Below are positions 19,328 to 28,348 of a stretch of DNA of 64,000 bases, piece by piece. The notes beneath the pieces were generated by a model, which saw nothing but the letters and a program-made list of their open reading frames with translations, did not search any database and was not told where the DNA came from. How positions within the stretch are numbered: the first letter of the stretch is position 1; each line of letters opens with the position of its first letter. The position numbers and the translations under genes are program-made. The DNA is from CAIWHR01 sp963717695 (GTDB lineage: Bacteria; Pseudomonadota; Gammaproteobacteria; Burkholderiales; Casimicrobiaceae), in contig CAVQWR010000005.1 in assembly GCA_963717695.1 (NCBI GenBank), positions 54,919 to 118,918 of the forward strand, given 5' to 3'.

Positions 19328-20242
19328 ATGCTGAAGCAACGTACGCTCAAAGCGACGAGCAAGACGACGGGGGTCGGTGTGCACACCGGCGCGCGCGTCG
19401 ATCTCGTGATGCGTCCCGCGGCGCCCGATACGGGAATTGTCTTTCACCGCGTCGACCTGCCTCAACCCGTGTCGATTCCGGCCGATGCGCTTCACGTCGG
19501 CGACACGCGGCTCTCCACTTCGCTGCGGCAGGACGGCGTTTCCATCTCCACGGTGGAGCACGTACTCTCCGCGTGCGCCGGGCTCGGCATCGACAACATG
19601 CACATCGACGTCGCCGGACCCGAGCTTCCGATCATGGACGGCAGCGCGGCGCCGTTCGTCTTCCTGCTGCAGTCGGCGGGAATCGTCGAGCAGGACGCGC
19701 GCAAGAAGTACATGCGCATCCTCGAGCCCGTCGAGGTGCGCGACGGCGACAAGTTCGCGCGGCTCGAGCCGTTCCACGGCTTCAAGCTCGACTTCACGAT
19801 CGACTTTCCCCACCCGATGTTCGGGTCCGAGAATCGCCAGGTGGTCATCGACTTCGCCGAGCATTCGTACGTCAAGGAGGTCGCGCGGGCCCGCACGTTC
19901 GGCTTCATGCAGGACGTCGAGGCGATGCGCGCCGCGGGTCTCGGGCTTGGCGGCAGCCTGCAGAACGCAATCGTGCTGGACGACTTCCGCGTGCTGAACA
20001 GCGAGGGCCTTCGCTACGACAACGAGTTCGTCAAGCACAAGGTGCTCGACGCGATCGGCGACCTGTACTTGCTCGGCCACCCGCTGATCGGCCTCTACAC
20101 GACGTTCAAGACCGGCCACGCGCTCAACAGCCAGCTCACCCGCGCCGTGATGGCGCGGCGCGAGTGCTACGAGCTCGTGACGTTCGACTCGCCGGGCGAC
20201 GTGCCGTCGGCGTTCAAGGATTGGCAGTTCGCGGCAGCCTGA
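19328..20242 (+). CDS. lpxC: UDP-3-O-acyl-N-acetylglucosamine deacetylase LpxC
   Basis: Zinc amidase for the committed step of lipid A synthesis. MLKQRTLK is the canonical start, so ATG 19328 is used although the frame extends to 19298. Zinc ligands lie in STVEHVLSACAGLG (His) and in HKVLDAIGDLYLLGHPL (His and Asp); the catalytic DGSAAPFV motif and the late GHALN are present. Length is 304 residues. It follows ftsZ by 127 bases, the normal place in gamma- and betaproteobacteria. No strong Shine-Dalgarno sequence is visible. Confidence 0.95.
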   Translation: MLKQRTLKATSKTTGVGVHTGARVDLVMRPAAPDTGIVFHRVDLPQPVSIPADALHVGDTRLSTSLRQDGVSISTVEHVLSACAGLGIDNMHIDVAGPELPIMDGSAAPFVFLLQSAGIVEQDARKKYMRILEPVEVRDGDKFARLEPFHGFKLDFTIDFPHPMFGSENRQVVIDFAEHSYVKEVARARTFGFMQDVEAMRAAGLGLGGSLQNAIVLDDFRVLNSEGLRYDNEFVKHKVLDAIGDLYLLGHPLIGLYTTFKTGHALNSQLTRAVMARRECYELVTFDSPGDVPSAFKDWQFAAA

Positions 20243-20322
20243 TTCGGACCGAAGCGGCAGCGGCATTCGCGCATGCCGGCGCTGCAATGCGCGCGATCCG
20301 GGTTTCGACGCGGTAATCGACA

Positions 20323-20508
20323 ATGGTGCTCGCACGGCTCCTGCTCGTCATCGCGCTGATCGCGATAGGAGTCGCCGGCGCGCTCTATCTCGTCACGAAG
20401 GACCGGCGGTATCTCAAGTTCATCGGCGCCGCGCTGCGCCTCACGGTGATCGTCGCGATCTGCGTGTTCCTGTTCTTCGCGGCGCGACGCTTCGGCGCGC
20501 ACCTGTGA
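20323..20508 (+). CDS. Small two-helix membrane protein
   Basis: A 61-residue protein with two hydrophobic helices (about residues 3-24 and 38-55) separated by the charged turn TKDRRYLKF, and a basic C-terminus. Small proteins of this plan, with a KDRRYL-like turn, are common unnamed inner-membrane proteins in betaproteobacteria as I recall them; no function is known to me. It lies 80 bases downstream of lpxC on the same strand and could be cotranscribed. The composition argues strongly for a real gene despite its size. Confidence 0.7.
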   Translation: MVLARLLLVIALIAIGVAGALYLVTKDRRYLKFIGAALRLTVIVAICVFLFFAARRFGAHL

Positions 20509-20635
20509 GCTGATTCTGCCGTTGTGCGGCCCGCCGGCCGCGTACGTATTTGCTTCTGCCGACGCCGCCGCCGGCACACGCCGACGCGCGGCGATCGGAA
20601 CGACTTTCATTGACGACTGCAGCAGGGGAGCACCC

Positions 20636-20980
20636 TTGGCGACCGACACCACCGACTCCACGCGCAAGGCGCGGCTCGACGCACTGCTGCTCAATCTTCC
20701 CGGAGTGAGCGCGCGGTCGATCAACGGCCTCGACGCCTATTTCGTCACCGACAAGATGTTCGCCTGCATCAGCGGCAAGGGCGTCGGCCTGCGCCTGCCC
20801 TTTGCGACCTGCACCGAGCTTCGCTTCTCGCGCGACAACGTCGTGCCGTTCCAGCCGAGCGGCATGGCGAGCACGCGCGAGTGGGTCCAGATCGATCGCG
20901 CCGATCCTGCCGGTTACGAGCAGGACCTCCCGCTCTTCCAGGAATCGATCGACTTCGTTCGCGGCGGCCGGCCGCGCTGA
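20636..20980 (+). CDS. TfoX N-terminal-domain-like protein
   Basis: About 114 residues, resembling the TfoX_N fold: a short helix (ARLDALLLNLPGV), the sheet-forming core with KMFACISGKGVGLRLP, VPFQPSG and REWVQID, then a C-terminal helix. Family members are single-domain proteins of unclear role; only some are linked to competence. TTG 20636 is chosen because GGGGAG sits at 20625-20630, five bases upstream, and no ATG precedes the domain. The same frame is open further upstream without any ribosome site. Its neighbours give no functional clue. Confidence 0.6.
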   Translation: MATDTTDSTRKARLDALLLNLPGVSARSINGLDAYFVTDKMFACISGKGVGLRLPFATCTELRFSRDNVVPFQPSGMASTREWVQIDRADPAGYEQDLPLFQESIDFVRGGRPR

Positions 20981-21188
20981 GTATCAGGTTCCCGGAGGGC
21001 GGCGTCGGATGTCATGCGCCGCCGAGGCAACCATGTCGGGATGAGGGGAAGCGCGCGTCCCGGCGCGCTCCCGGTCTCCATCGGGGCGGCGGGTTGATCC
21101 CGAACAAGACGCCGCCGCGACATCGGCGCTAGATTGGTCGCCACCGGCGGCGGAGGACCGGGCGCACGCGTTGGCGCCGACCCGCCCG

Positions 21189-22545
21189 ATGGCGAAAGCG
21201 CCCATGGCCAATCCCACCTTCGACCAGTACGTCAACATCGACAAGTACCACGCCCCCCAGATGCTGGGTGCGCGTGCACCGCGTCGCTTTCACGTGATGG
21301 CGAAGCCCGCAGGCTCGACCTGCAATCTCGACTGCACGTACTGCTTCTACCTCAGCAAGCAGGACCTTCACGGCGGCCCCGGCGCCGGCAAGATGGACGA
21401 CGACGTGCTCGAGCGGTTCGTCCGCGACTACATCGCAAGCGTCACCGCGCGACGAGGTCGTGTTCTCGTGGCAGGGCGGCGAACCGACGCTGCGCGGCCT
21501 CGAGTTCTTCCGCAAAGCGGTCACGCTGCAGCGCAAGTATGCGAAGCCCGGCCAGCGGATCGAGAACGACCTGCAGACCAACGGCACGCTGCTCGACGAG
21601 GACTGGGCGAAGTTCCTGAAGGAGCACCGCTTCCTCGTGGGGCCTGTGATCGACGGCCCGCGCGAGATCCACGACCGCTACCGGATCACCAAGCAGGGCG
21701 CGCCCACGTTCGACAAGGTGTATGCGGCGGCGAAGCTGCTGCAGCGATTCGGCGTGCCGTTCAACACGCTGACGTGCGTCAACCGGTTCAACGGGAAGCG
21801 TCCGCTCGACGTCTATCGCTTCCTGCGCCGCGAGCTGGGTTCGACGTACCTGCAGTTCATTCCGATCGTCGAGATCAAGGGATTCGAGACGACGGCGCCG
21901 CAGGAGTGGGACTCCGCGCGGCTGCCGGTGGTCGGAAGCCCCGAGTCAAAGCCCGGCCATCCGGATTCGGTGGTGACGGACTGGTCGGTCGACCCGGAAG
22001 ATTACGGCTATTTCCTGTCGAAGGTGTGGGACGAGTGGCTCGCCCGCGACGTCGGCAAAGTGCTGGTCAACTTCTGCGAGACGCTGGTCGTGCAGCGCAT
22101 GGGAATGGCGGCGCAGATCTGCATCCACGCCGAAACCTGCGGCAAGGGTGTCGCCATCGAGCACGACGGCAGCGTCTATGCGTGCGATCACTACGTCTAC
22201 CCGGAATATCGACTGGGCAATGTGAAGCAGCGCTCGCTCGGCGACATGGTGTTCGCGCCGACGCAGGTGAAGTTCGCGTACGCCAAGTCCGAAACGCTGC
22301 CTGCGTACTGCAGGAAGTGCGAATTCCTGCGCGACTGCTGGGGCGAGTGCCCGAAGAATCGCCTGCTGCGCACGCCGGATGGCGAGCCGGGGCTCAACTA
22401 TCTCTGTCCCGGCCTGAAGAAGTTCTTCGCACACGCATCGGCCACCGCGGACAAGATGGCGGCGCTGCTGCACTACGGCTCCCGCTGCGCCGCGGCCGCG
22501 CATCTGACCGACTGGTCGCGCACGCCCGCGTGCCGCGGAGGATAA
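21189..22545 (+). CDS. Radical SAM anaerobic sulfatase-maturating-type enzyme (one frameshift)
   Basis: Radical SAM/SPASM protein of the anSME (AslB/ChuR) type, which oxidises a Cys or Ser of a target sulfatase to formylglycine. The first cluster motif is CNLDCTYC in AKPAGSTCNLDC; after a one-base shift near 21450 the frame continues with FSWQGGEPTLRGLEF, LQTNGTLLD and the SPASM region with cysteines at CIHAETCGKG, YACDHYVYPE and CRKCEFLRDCWGECP. Length is about 450 residues. Starts at 21189 or 21204 are possible and neither has a strong ribosome site. No sulfatase gene lies in this window, so the substrate is unknown; other SPASM peptide modifications remain possible. Confidence 0.8.
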
Positions 22546-22764
22546 TGTCGGTCGACTCGGACCGGCGCCCGCGGGTTGCGCCGGCCCGGGGCGCCAGCCA
22601 GGACGGGCGCCACAGGTGCGGGATGGGCCGGCTTCGCGCCGTAGCATGCCACGCCGTTTTCGCGATTTTCCGACGAAGCTTCGTTCCCGGAGATGCGCAA
22701 TCAACGACCTCCGGGGCCGCCCATTTCCAATCCAATTTCGAAATCCATTAACAAGGACTCTAAG

Positions 22765-23676
22765 ATGCAATCGATCAAAATCGGAATTCTCGTGGCCGGC
22801 GTGGCCGGTCTCGTCGCGCTGGGTGCCTGCAGCGCCGACAAGGAAGCCAAGCCCGCCGCCGCTGCTGTGGCGGGCCCCGCCGCGGTGACCGTGAACGGAA
22901 CACCCATTCCCCAGAGCACGGTCGACATGATCGCCAAGCAGGGCGCGAGCTCGGGTCGTCCGGACACCCCGGAAACGCGCAAGGCCATCGTCGATCGCAT
23001 GACGATGCAGCTGATCCTGGCGCAGGAGGCGGTCAAGAAGGGACTGGACAAGACTCCGGAGGTCGCCGAACAGGTGGAGGCCGTCAAGCAGACGATTCTG
23101 GCCAATGCCTATATCCAGGATCTCCTGAAGAATACGGCGGTGACCGACGAGATGCTGAAGGCCGAATACGACCGGATCAAGGCGACGGCAAGCGGCACCG
23201 AATACCAGGCGCGTCACATCCTCGTCGCGACGGATGCCCAGGCGCGGGACATCATCGCGCGACTCAAGAAGGACCCCGGCTCTTTCGCCCGACTGGCGGC
23301 GGAACGGTCGATGGACGAGGGATCGAAGGGGAACGGCGGCGAGCTCGGCTGGTTCGACACTCGCAGGATGGTGCCCGAGTTCGGCGCCGCGGTGAGCAAG
23401 CTCGGGAAGGGCAAGTTCACGACCGAGCCCGTCAAGACGCAATTCGGCTATCACGTCATCCTGCTCGAGGATTCGAGGACGATCGAGCCGCCGCCGCTCG
23501 ACGCGGTGAAGCCGCAGCTCACCCAGCAGATCCAGCAGCAGGCCGTGACGAAGCAGATGGACGAGCTCAAGGCCAAGGCGAAGATCGAAGTCGCCGCGGC
23601 ACCGGCTTCCGCAATGCCGCCGCCCAAGGCGCAGGAGGACGCCGGAAAGACAAAGGATGGGGCCCCGAGTAAGTGA
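22765..23676 (+). CDS. Parvulin-type peptidyl-prolyl isomerase lipoprotein
   Basis: Lipoprotein with signal segment and lipobox ALGAC (Cys22). An N-terminal SurA/PrsA-like helical region (about 50-150) precedes a PpiC parvulin domain (about 150-250) with YQARHILVATDAQA, GSFARLAAERSMDEGS, GGELGWFD and GYHVILLED. The C-terminus is rich in Pro, Ala and Lys. It probably helps fold exported proteins in the periplasm. AAGGA precedes ATG 22765. Such lipid-anchored parvulins, some related to EpsD, are common in betaproteobacteria. It opens a run of five exported-protein genes. Confidence 0.85.
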   Translation: MQSIKIGILVAGVAGLVALGACSADKEAKPAAAAVAGPAAVTVNGTPIPQSTVDMIAKQGASSGRPDTPETRKAIVDRMTMQLILAQEAVKKGLDKTPEVAEQVEAVKQTILANAYIQDLLKNTAVTDEMLKAEYDRIKATASGTEYQARHILVATDAQARDIIARLKKDPGSFARLAAERSMDEGSKGNGGELGWFDTRRMVPEFGAAVSKLGKGKFTTEPVKTQFGYHVILLEDSRTIEPPPLDAVKPQLTQQIQQQAVTKQMDELKAKAKIEVAAAPASAMPPPKAQEDAGKTKDGAPSK

Positions 23677-23782
23677 TGAACGTCGCACCTCCGTCGAACC
23701 GGAATCATTTCCATAGGATGCCGCGCAAACGCATTGCTCTGCTTCCTCCGGGACGCAACCGTTCGGATTGCGACTCCCGGCG

Positions 23783-24559
23783 ATGACGCGCTCGATCGGG
23801 AACACGCTGCGATGGCTGCTGCCCCTGCTCATGGTGGTCGTGGCCGAGTCCCCGGTCACTGCGGCGGGCGCGTCGTCCGATGACGGGAATGGAATGCGGG
23901 CTGAAATTCAGATCGGCCTGTGTTCTCCGGTCGACACCCTCACCCGGAACCTGAAGCTCGGTCCACCGCGCGCTACGCTCACGGTCTGGCAATTCGACGA
24001 CCCGGCGCTTTCGCTGTTCGCGCGCGGAATTCGCCTTCGCCTTCGCGTCGCGGCGGACGGACGCTCGGTGCTGACGCTGAAGGTGGCCGATCAGGACTGC
24101 TCGATTGTCGACGTCCGCCGAATCCCACACGGCGAGGGCAAATGCGAATACGACATGTATGGCGACAACGCGGCGGGCGCCGTGTCGCTCAATGTCGAGC
24201 TCGACGTGAAGCGCACGAACGACCTGGTGGCCGGACGCGCGACACCCGCACAGTCGTTGAGTGCCGCGCAGGGGGCTTATCTGCGCGACGTCGTCGGAAT
24301 CTGGCCGCTGCCTTCGGAGATCCGTGCGCTCGGCCCCATGCAGGTCGAGACCTACCGGACGAAGGGTCGGCGCTACGACATCGACATCTCGCAATTGCCT
24401 GGCGGGCAGCGGTTTGCGGAGATCTCGCGCAAGGTTCCCCTCGGAGACGCGCCGCGCGACATGCGCGCCATGGAGGCGGAATTGGCGAAGGCCGGCATCG
24501 AAGCGTGTCCGGATCGCTCCTCGCCGGCGCTGGACAAGCTGCGTGCGCTGGAGCGCTAG
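23783..24559 (+). CDS. Exported CYTH-like domain protein of unknown role
   Basis: About 258 residues with an N-terminal signal peptide (LLPLLMVVVAESPVTAAGA). The mature part begins MRAEIQIGLC, followed by VWQFDDPALSLFARGIRLRLR and SVLTLKVADQDC, which resembles a CYTH (triphosphate-tunnel) barrel start, although the ExExK motif is degenerate (EIQIG). Two cysteines (DCSIVD, KCEYDM) could form a periplasmic disulfide. Cytoplasmic CYTH proteins act on triphosphates; an exported copy is unlikely to do so and its function is unknown. ATG 23783 fits the signal peptide; the ribosome site is weak. It lies 106 bases after the parvulin gene. Confidence 0.7.
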   Translation: MTRSIGNTLRWLLPLLMVVVAESPVTAAGASSDDGNGMRAEIQIGLCSPVDTLTRNLKLGPPRATLTVWQFDDPALSLFARGIRLRLRVAADGRSVLTLKVADQDCSIVDVRRIPHGEGKCEYDMYGDNAAGAVSLNVELDVKRTNDLVAGRATPAQSLSAAQGAYLRDVVGIWPLPSEIRALGPMQVETYRTKGRRYDIDISQLPGGQRFAEISRKVPLGDAPRDMRAMEAELAKAGIEACPDRSSPALDKLRALER

Positions 24560-24882
24560 CGACGACGGCGCCGTGCCCGCTTCGGAAACGATTCCCGGGT
24601 AGTGCAGGCGGGCCGCACCGCGGGGCTGCAGGCGCCCATCCAGATCAATGAAGCGAACCGACGGCGGGAGTTCCATGCAGTAGCTTGCGTTTGGTCAATG
24701 CCGCAGCGTGGTTACGGCAGGCGTAACACCTTAGAATCCGGGCATCGGATCACGCGACCCTGCCGCTGTTGCCGCCCATGCGGGCGCGCGCGCCAAGGGC
24801 AGGGTGGATCGCATGCCGGCTGCGCATGCCACGCTGGCAGCCACGTCCGCTTCGGATCACCTCTCTATGAATGGAGAATCAA
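24560..24882. other. Intergenic stretch without a supported gene
   Basis: About 320 bases of non-coding DNA, with GC-rich imperfect palindromes around 24740-24840. No complete -35/-10 pair, riboswitch core or small reading frame could be supported. TAGAAT near 24731 resembles a -10 element but lacks a convincing -35 partner. Confidence 0.5.
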
Positions 24883-25641
24883 ATGAGGAAGCTGCTCCTG
24901 GTCGTTGCCTTGTTGGGTAGTACCGGAATTGCGTGCGCCGCCGACGCGCCGTCCGCGGCGCCGTCGCAGCCGCAGCAGCAGGCGATCGCCACGCTGACCG
25001 GCAAGGTGCTCGAGGTGAAGGACGTCGACAGCTACACGTATCTGCGCCTGCAGACGAAGGATGGCGAGCAGTGGGCGGCGGTCAACAAGTCGGCGGTGAA
25101 GGTCGGTGAAACCGTCACGATCTTCGACCCGGCGATGATGGTCAACTTCGAGAGCAAGGCGCTCAAGAAGACGTTCGACAAGATCGTCTTCGGCACGCTG
25201 CCGACGCCGAACGCTCCGGCTGCGCCTGCCGCGGCCGCCCCTGCGACGTCGACCGACATGGCGGCGATGCACGCGAACATGGCAAAGACTCCGGCGCCCG
25301 GCGCGGATGTCGCGAAGATCAAGGTCGCGAAGGCCAAGGGACCGGATGCGCGCTCGGTTGCGGAAGTCGCGACCCAGGGTCCGGCGCTGAAGGGCAAGAG
25401 CGTCGCCGTGCACGGCCAGGTCGTGAAGTTCACGCCGGACGTGATGGGCAAGAACTGGGTGCATCTGCGCGACGGCTCCGGCTCGGCCGCCGACGGCAGC
25501 AACGACATCCTCGTGACGACCAAGGACGACACCAAGATCGGCGACATCGTGCTGGCGAAGGGCACCGTCCAGACCGACAAGAATTTCGGCTCCGGTTACG
25601 CGTACAAGGTGCTGGTCGAGGACGCAAAGCTCTCGAAGTGA
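24883..25641 (+). CDS. Exported OB-fold-like repeat protein
   Basis: 252 residues with a clear signal peptide (LLLVVALLGSTGIACA, then ADAPS). Two similar modules follow, separated by a Pro/Ala-rich linker of about residues 110-150: the first has GKVLEVKDVDSYTYLRLQTKDGEQWAAV, cut here at its key residues YLRL and WAAV, and the second GQVVKFTPDVMGKNWVHLRDG and GSGYAYKVLVEDA. This pattern is known from proteins often called nucleic-acid-binding or NrfJ-like in metal- and nitrite-reducing bacteria; the true ligand is not established. GGAG lies 6 bases before ATG 24883. A hairpin at 25702-25724 may end the transcript. Confidence 0.7.
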   Translation: MRKLLLVVALLGSTGIACAADAPSAAPSQPQQQAIATLTGKVLEVKDVDSYTYLRLQTKDGEQWAAVNKSAVKVGETVTIFDPAMMVNFESKALKKTFDKIVFGTLPTPNAPAAPAAAAPATSTDMAAMHANMAKTPAPGADVAKIKVAKAKGPDARSVAEVATQGPALKGKSVAVHGQVVKFTPDVMGKNWVHLRDGSGSAADGSNDILVTTKDDTKIGDIVLAKGTVQTDKNFGSGYAYKVLVEDAKLSK

Positions 25642-25701
25642 TCAGTCCCGCGGTCGATTGCTGCGGGCTGGAGCGTCGGAACATTTCAGCGATATGATGA
25701 T

Positions 25702-25735
25702 GCCGGGTCGCGGCGCGATCCGGCATCGGCTTTTC
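25702..25735 (+). terminator. Possible weak terminator
   Basis: GCCGGGTCGCG (25702-25712) and CGCGATCCGGC (25714-25724) pair at 10 of 11 positions with almost no loop, so the innermost pairs must open. A short CTTTTCC follows after a few bases. The position, 60 bases past the exported OB-fold-like gene, suits a terminator, but the T tract is short. Confidence 0.35.
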
Positions 25736-25830
25736 CGGCGCCCGAACGGCAGGCGCGATCCCCGCGCTGCAGTGCGCTGTCGCCGAGCCTCTCCGCATGA
25801 TAGCGATCCGGAACTGACCTCGGAGCTTCC

Positions 25831-26856
25831 ATGACAGCCAGCAGACACACATTCGGCGCGTTCGCCGCCTCGCTCTTCCTCCTCGGTGCGATCGCGCTTC
25901 CCGCGTCCGCGCAGGCGCCCGATCCTCTGCCGTCGTGGAACGACGGTGCGGCGAAGCAGGCGATCGTCGATTTCGTGAAGGCGACGACGACCAAGGGCAG
26001 CCCGGAATTCGTCGCCGAGCCCGAGCGGATCGCGACCTTCGACCAGGACGGCACGCTGTGGGTCGAGCATTCGATGTACTCGCAGGTGGTGTACTGCTTC
26101 GACCGCGTTGCCGTGATCGTCAAGAAGAAGCCCGAGCTCGCCAAGGTCGAGCCGTACAAGACGGTGCTCTCCGGCAACCGCGAGGCGATCGCCAAGCTGT
26201 CGATGCAGGACCTCGAGAAGATCCTCGCCGCGACGCTGACCGGCATGAGCGTCGAGGACTTCCAGGCGCAGGTGCGGCAGTGGCTCGCCGTTGCGACCGA
26301 TCCGCGCTGGAAGCGTCCGTACACGGACCTCACGTACCTGCCGATGCAGGAAGTATTGAAGTACCTGCGCGCCAACGGCTACAAGACGTACATCGTCACG
26401 GGCGGCGGCCAGGATTTCGTGCGCGTCTATGCGGAGCATGTGTACGGCGTGCCGCCCGAGCAGGTCGTCGGCACCGCCGGTGGTACCAAGTTCGGCTACG
26501 ACAGCGACGGCAAGCCGGTGCTGACCAAGGAGCCCAAGCTGCTCCTCAACGACGACAAGGCCGGCAAGCCGGAGGGCATTCACCTCATGATCGGGCGCCG
26601 CCCGTTCGCCGCGTTCGGCAACTCGCTCGGCGATCGCGAGATGCTGGAATACACGCAGGCCGGCGGCGGCTTGCGACTGGAAATGCTGGTGCTGCACGAC
26701 GACGCGAAGCGGGAATACGCGTACGGGCCGGCGACCGGGCTGCCCGCAACCAAGATCGGCGCCTTCCCGCAATCGCTCTACGACGAGGCGAAGGCACGCG
26801 GCTGGACCGTCATCAGCATGAAGAACGACTGGAAGAAGATCTTCGCATTCGAGTAG
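25831..26856 (+). CDS. Periplasmic HAD-superfamily phosphatase
   Basis: 341 residues with a signal peptide (FAASLFLLGAIALPASA). HAD motif I is FDQDGT (Asp71 nucleophile, Asp73), motif II VTGGGQDFV, motif III probably the lysine in GTKFGYD, and motif IV FGNSLGDREML with its metal-binding aspartate. It resembles the phosphoserine-phosphatase-like class I cap group, but an exported enzyme cannot be assigned a substrate from sequence. The four catalytic motifs are intact, so activity is likely. The nearest downstream gene encodes an outer-membrane protein 91 bases away, which may point to uptake or scavenging of a phosphorylated compound (inference). Confidence 0.8.
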   Translation: MTASRHTFGAFAASLFLLGAIALPASAQAPDPLPSWNDGAAKQAIVDFVKATTTKGSPEFVAEPERIATFDQDGTLWVEHSMYSQVVYCFDRVAVIVKKKPELAKVEPYKTVLSGNREAIAKLSMQDLEKILAATLTGMSVEDFQAQVRQWLAVATDPRWKRPYTDLTYLPMQEVLKYLRANGYKTYIVTGGGQDFVRVYAEHVYGVPPEQVVGTAGGTKFGYDSDGKPVLTKEPKLLLNDDKAGKPEGIHLMIGRRPFAAFGNSLGDREMLEYTQAGGGLRLEMLVLHDDAKREYAYGPATGLPATKIGAFPQSLYDEAKARGWTVISMKNDWKKIFAFE

Positions 26857-26947
26857 TGCAAGAGCCAAGGCACCGCGCTGACGTGCCCACGCGTACTACA
26901 ATTGACGCACGCTGTGGTGTCGCCGGCCTGAACAAATGGAGAAGTGA

Positions 26948-27769
26948 ATGACGCTGCGACCTGAAATTCGTTGCCTGACGGCCGCGCTCGGCGCCGCTGC
27001 ATTGCTCGCCGCGTTGCCGGCGCGTGCGGAACTGAGCGCCGAGGAACTCGCGAAAATTGCGCAGAATCCCGTCGGCAACATGATCAGCGTGCCGTTCCAG
27101 AACAACTCCAACCTCAATTTCGGCCCGGAGAAGGGGACGCAGAACATCCTCAACATCCAGCCGGTGATACCGATCGAGGTCGACCACGACTGGAACATCA
27201 TCACGCGGACGATCATTCCGCTCATCTGGATGCCTTCGCTGGGGCCGGATACCCCGTCCAAGAGCGGCATCGGCGACATCCAGCTTTCCGCGTTCCTGTC
27301 GCCGGCGAACCCGGGCGAATGGATCTGGGGTCTCGGTGCAATCACGCAGATTCCGACCAACAGCAGCGAGGAGCTCGGCAACAAGAACTGGGGCCTCGGG
27401 CCGACGGCGGTGGTGCTGCACCTCAAGCACGGCGATCCGTGGGTCTATGGCGTGCTGGTCAACAACATCTGGTCGCTCACAAGCAGCGAGCAGGGCGGCG
27501 CGTACAACAACGGCCTCGTCCAGCCGTTCCTCAATTACAACTTCTCGGACGGGGCGTATCTGACCAGCGGGCCGATCCTGACGGTCAATTGGAAGGCCGA
27601 CAGCAGTCAGCGCTGGACAGTGCCCATCGGCGGCGGCGTCGGCAAGATCTTCCACATCGGCAAGCTGCCGGTAAATACGAGCATCGACGCCTACTACAAC
27701 GTGGTCAAACCGGATTACGGCGCGAACTGGCAAATACGCGCGCAAGTCCAGCTGATGTTCCCCAAGTAG
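26948..27769 (+). CDS. Outer-membrane beta-barrel protein, transporter-like
   Basis: 273 residues. The signal peptide ends at ARAELSAEE; the mature protein has alternating amphipathic strands and ends in VQLMFPK, a strand-like C-terminus, though without a terminal Phe. It contains SVPFQNNSNLNFG, IPTNSSEELGNKNWGLGPT and GGGVGKIF, typical of the transporter / MetA-pathway-of-phenol-degradation-like outer-membrane group (sometimes misnamed neuromedin U). GGAGAAGTGA precedes the ATG. The substrate is unknown. Its position after the exported HAD phosphatase suggests cotranscription. Confidence 0.75.
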   Translation: MTLRPEIRCLTAALGAAALLAALPARAELSAEELAKIAQNPVGNMISVPFQNNSNLNFGPEKGTQNILNIQPVIPIEVDHDWNIITRTIIPLIWMPSLGPDTPSKSGIGDIQLSAFLSPANPGEWIWGLGAITQIPTNSSEELGNKNWGLGPTAVVLHLKHGDPWVYGVLVNNIWSLTSSEQGGAYNNGLVQPFLNYNFSDGAYLTSGPILTVNWKADSSQRWTVPIGGGVGKIFHIGKLPVNTSIDAYYNVVKPDYGANWQIRAQVQLMFPK

Positions 27770-27860
27770 CCCGCATTCGGGCCCGGGAACGAGCCGAAAC
27801 CGGTGGACCGCTCCATGTTCGCGGGTGGTTGCCGACCCTTGCGCAGGGACTCGCGCCCCG

Positions 27861-28295
27861 CTACCCCGCCCGTCGGACGAATTTGGCCAGCGCTGCCTTG
27901 AGGGGGCCGTCGGGGAGCTCGCGGGCGAGCTTCGCCAGGGGCTGAATTGACGCTCTATCTATTTGATTCGACTGCGATTTTGCGGGTATCACGGGGTCGA
28001 TCCTGACTTGCACGCGCACCCGTATTGAGCTAAATTGCGAAGCTTCGTGCCGAAGCGCCGAGAGCAGGTCGGGAATCCGCTGCTTCACCACGGCGGCGAT
28101 GGCGCCGGCATCCGCGGCAATGACGAGCTCGCTCCCGGTGGCATCGACCACGCGCACGCGCTGCGCGAGGGTTCGGGGCAGGAGGCGGGTCAGGACTGCC
28201 GTGAGCGAGGCCTCCTGATGGCGGCGGGCCTCCCACGCGGCAAGCGTCGCATCGGCGGCGACGACGTGTTTGATGGGCTGCGGCGATCGCGGCAT
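27861..28295 (-). CDS. dciA: DciA-type (DUF721) replicative helicase-loading protein
   Basis: 144 residues of the DciA/DUF721 family, which recruits the DnaB helicase in bacteria lacking DnaC. The K-homology-like core covers LTRLLPRTLAQRVRVVDATG, then LVIAADAGAIAAVVKQRIPDLLSAL, with a variable basic C-terminus. It stands alone on the minus strand, divergent from the M23 peptidase gene with only 53 bases between starts. In many betaproteobacteria this gene lies between lpxC and secA, which supports the call. Confidence 0.8.
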   Translation of the reverse strand: MPRSPQPIKHVVAADATLAAWEARRHQEASLTAVLTRLLPRTLAQRVRVVDATGSELVIAADAGAIAAVVKQRIPDLLSALRHEASQFSSIRVRVQVRIDPVIPAKSQSNQIDRASIQPLAKLARELPDGPLKAALAKFVRRAG

Positions 28296-28348
28296 GAATG
28301 GGCAGGTTGGCCGGGCATCACGCCGGCGGGCCGGCGGGAGGAAGCCAA

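Noticed and set aside
22546..22764. Palindromic bits such as ACGAAGCTTCGT before the parvulin gene as an operator or terminator
   Set aside because: Too short and lacking a promoter or T tract in register; nothing firm can be claimed.
24720..24850. Possible cobalamin-type riboswitch before the OB-fold-like gene
   Set aside because: The GC-rich palindromes lack the conserved B12-box and GCCACTG-type core, and the downstream gene is not a cobalamin gene.
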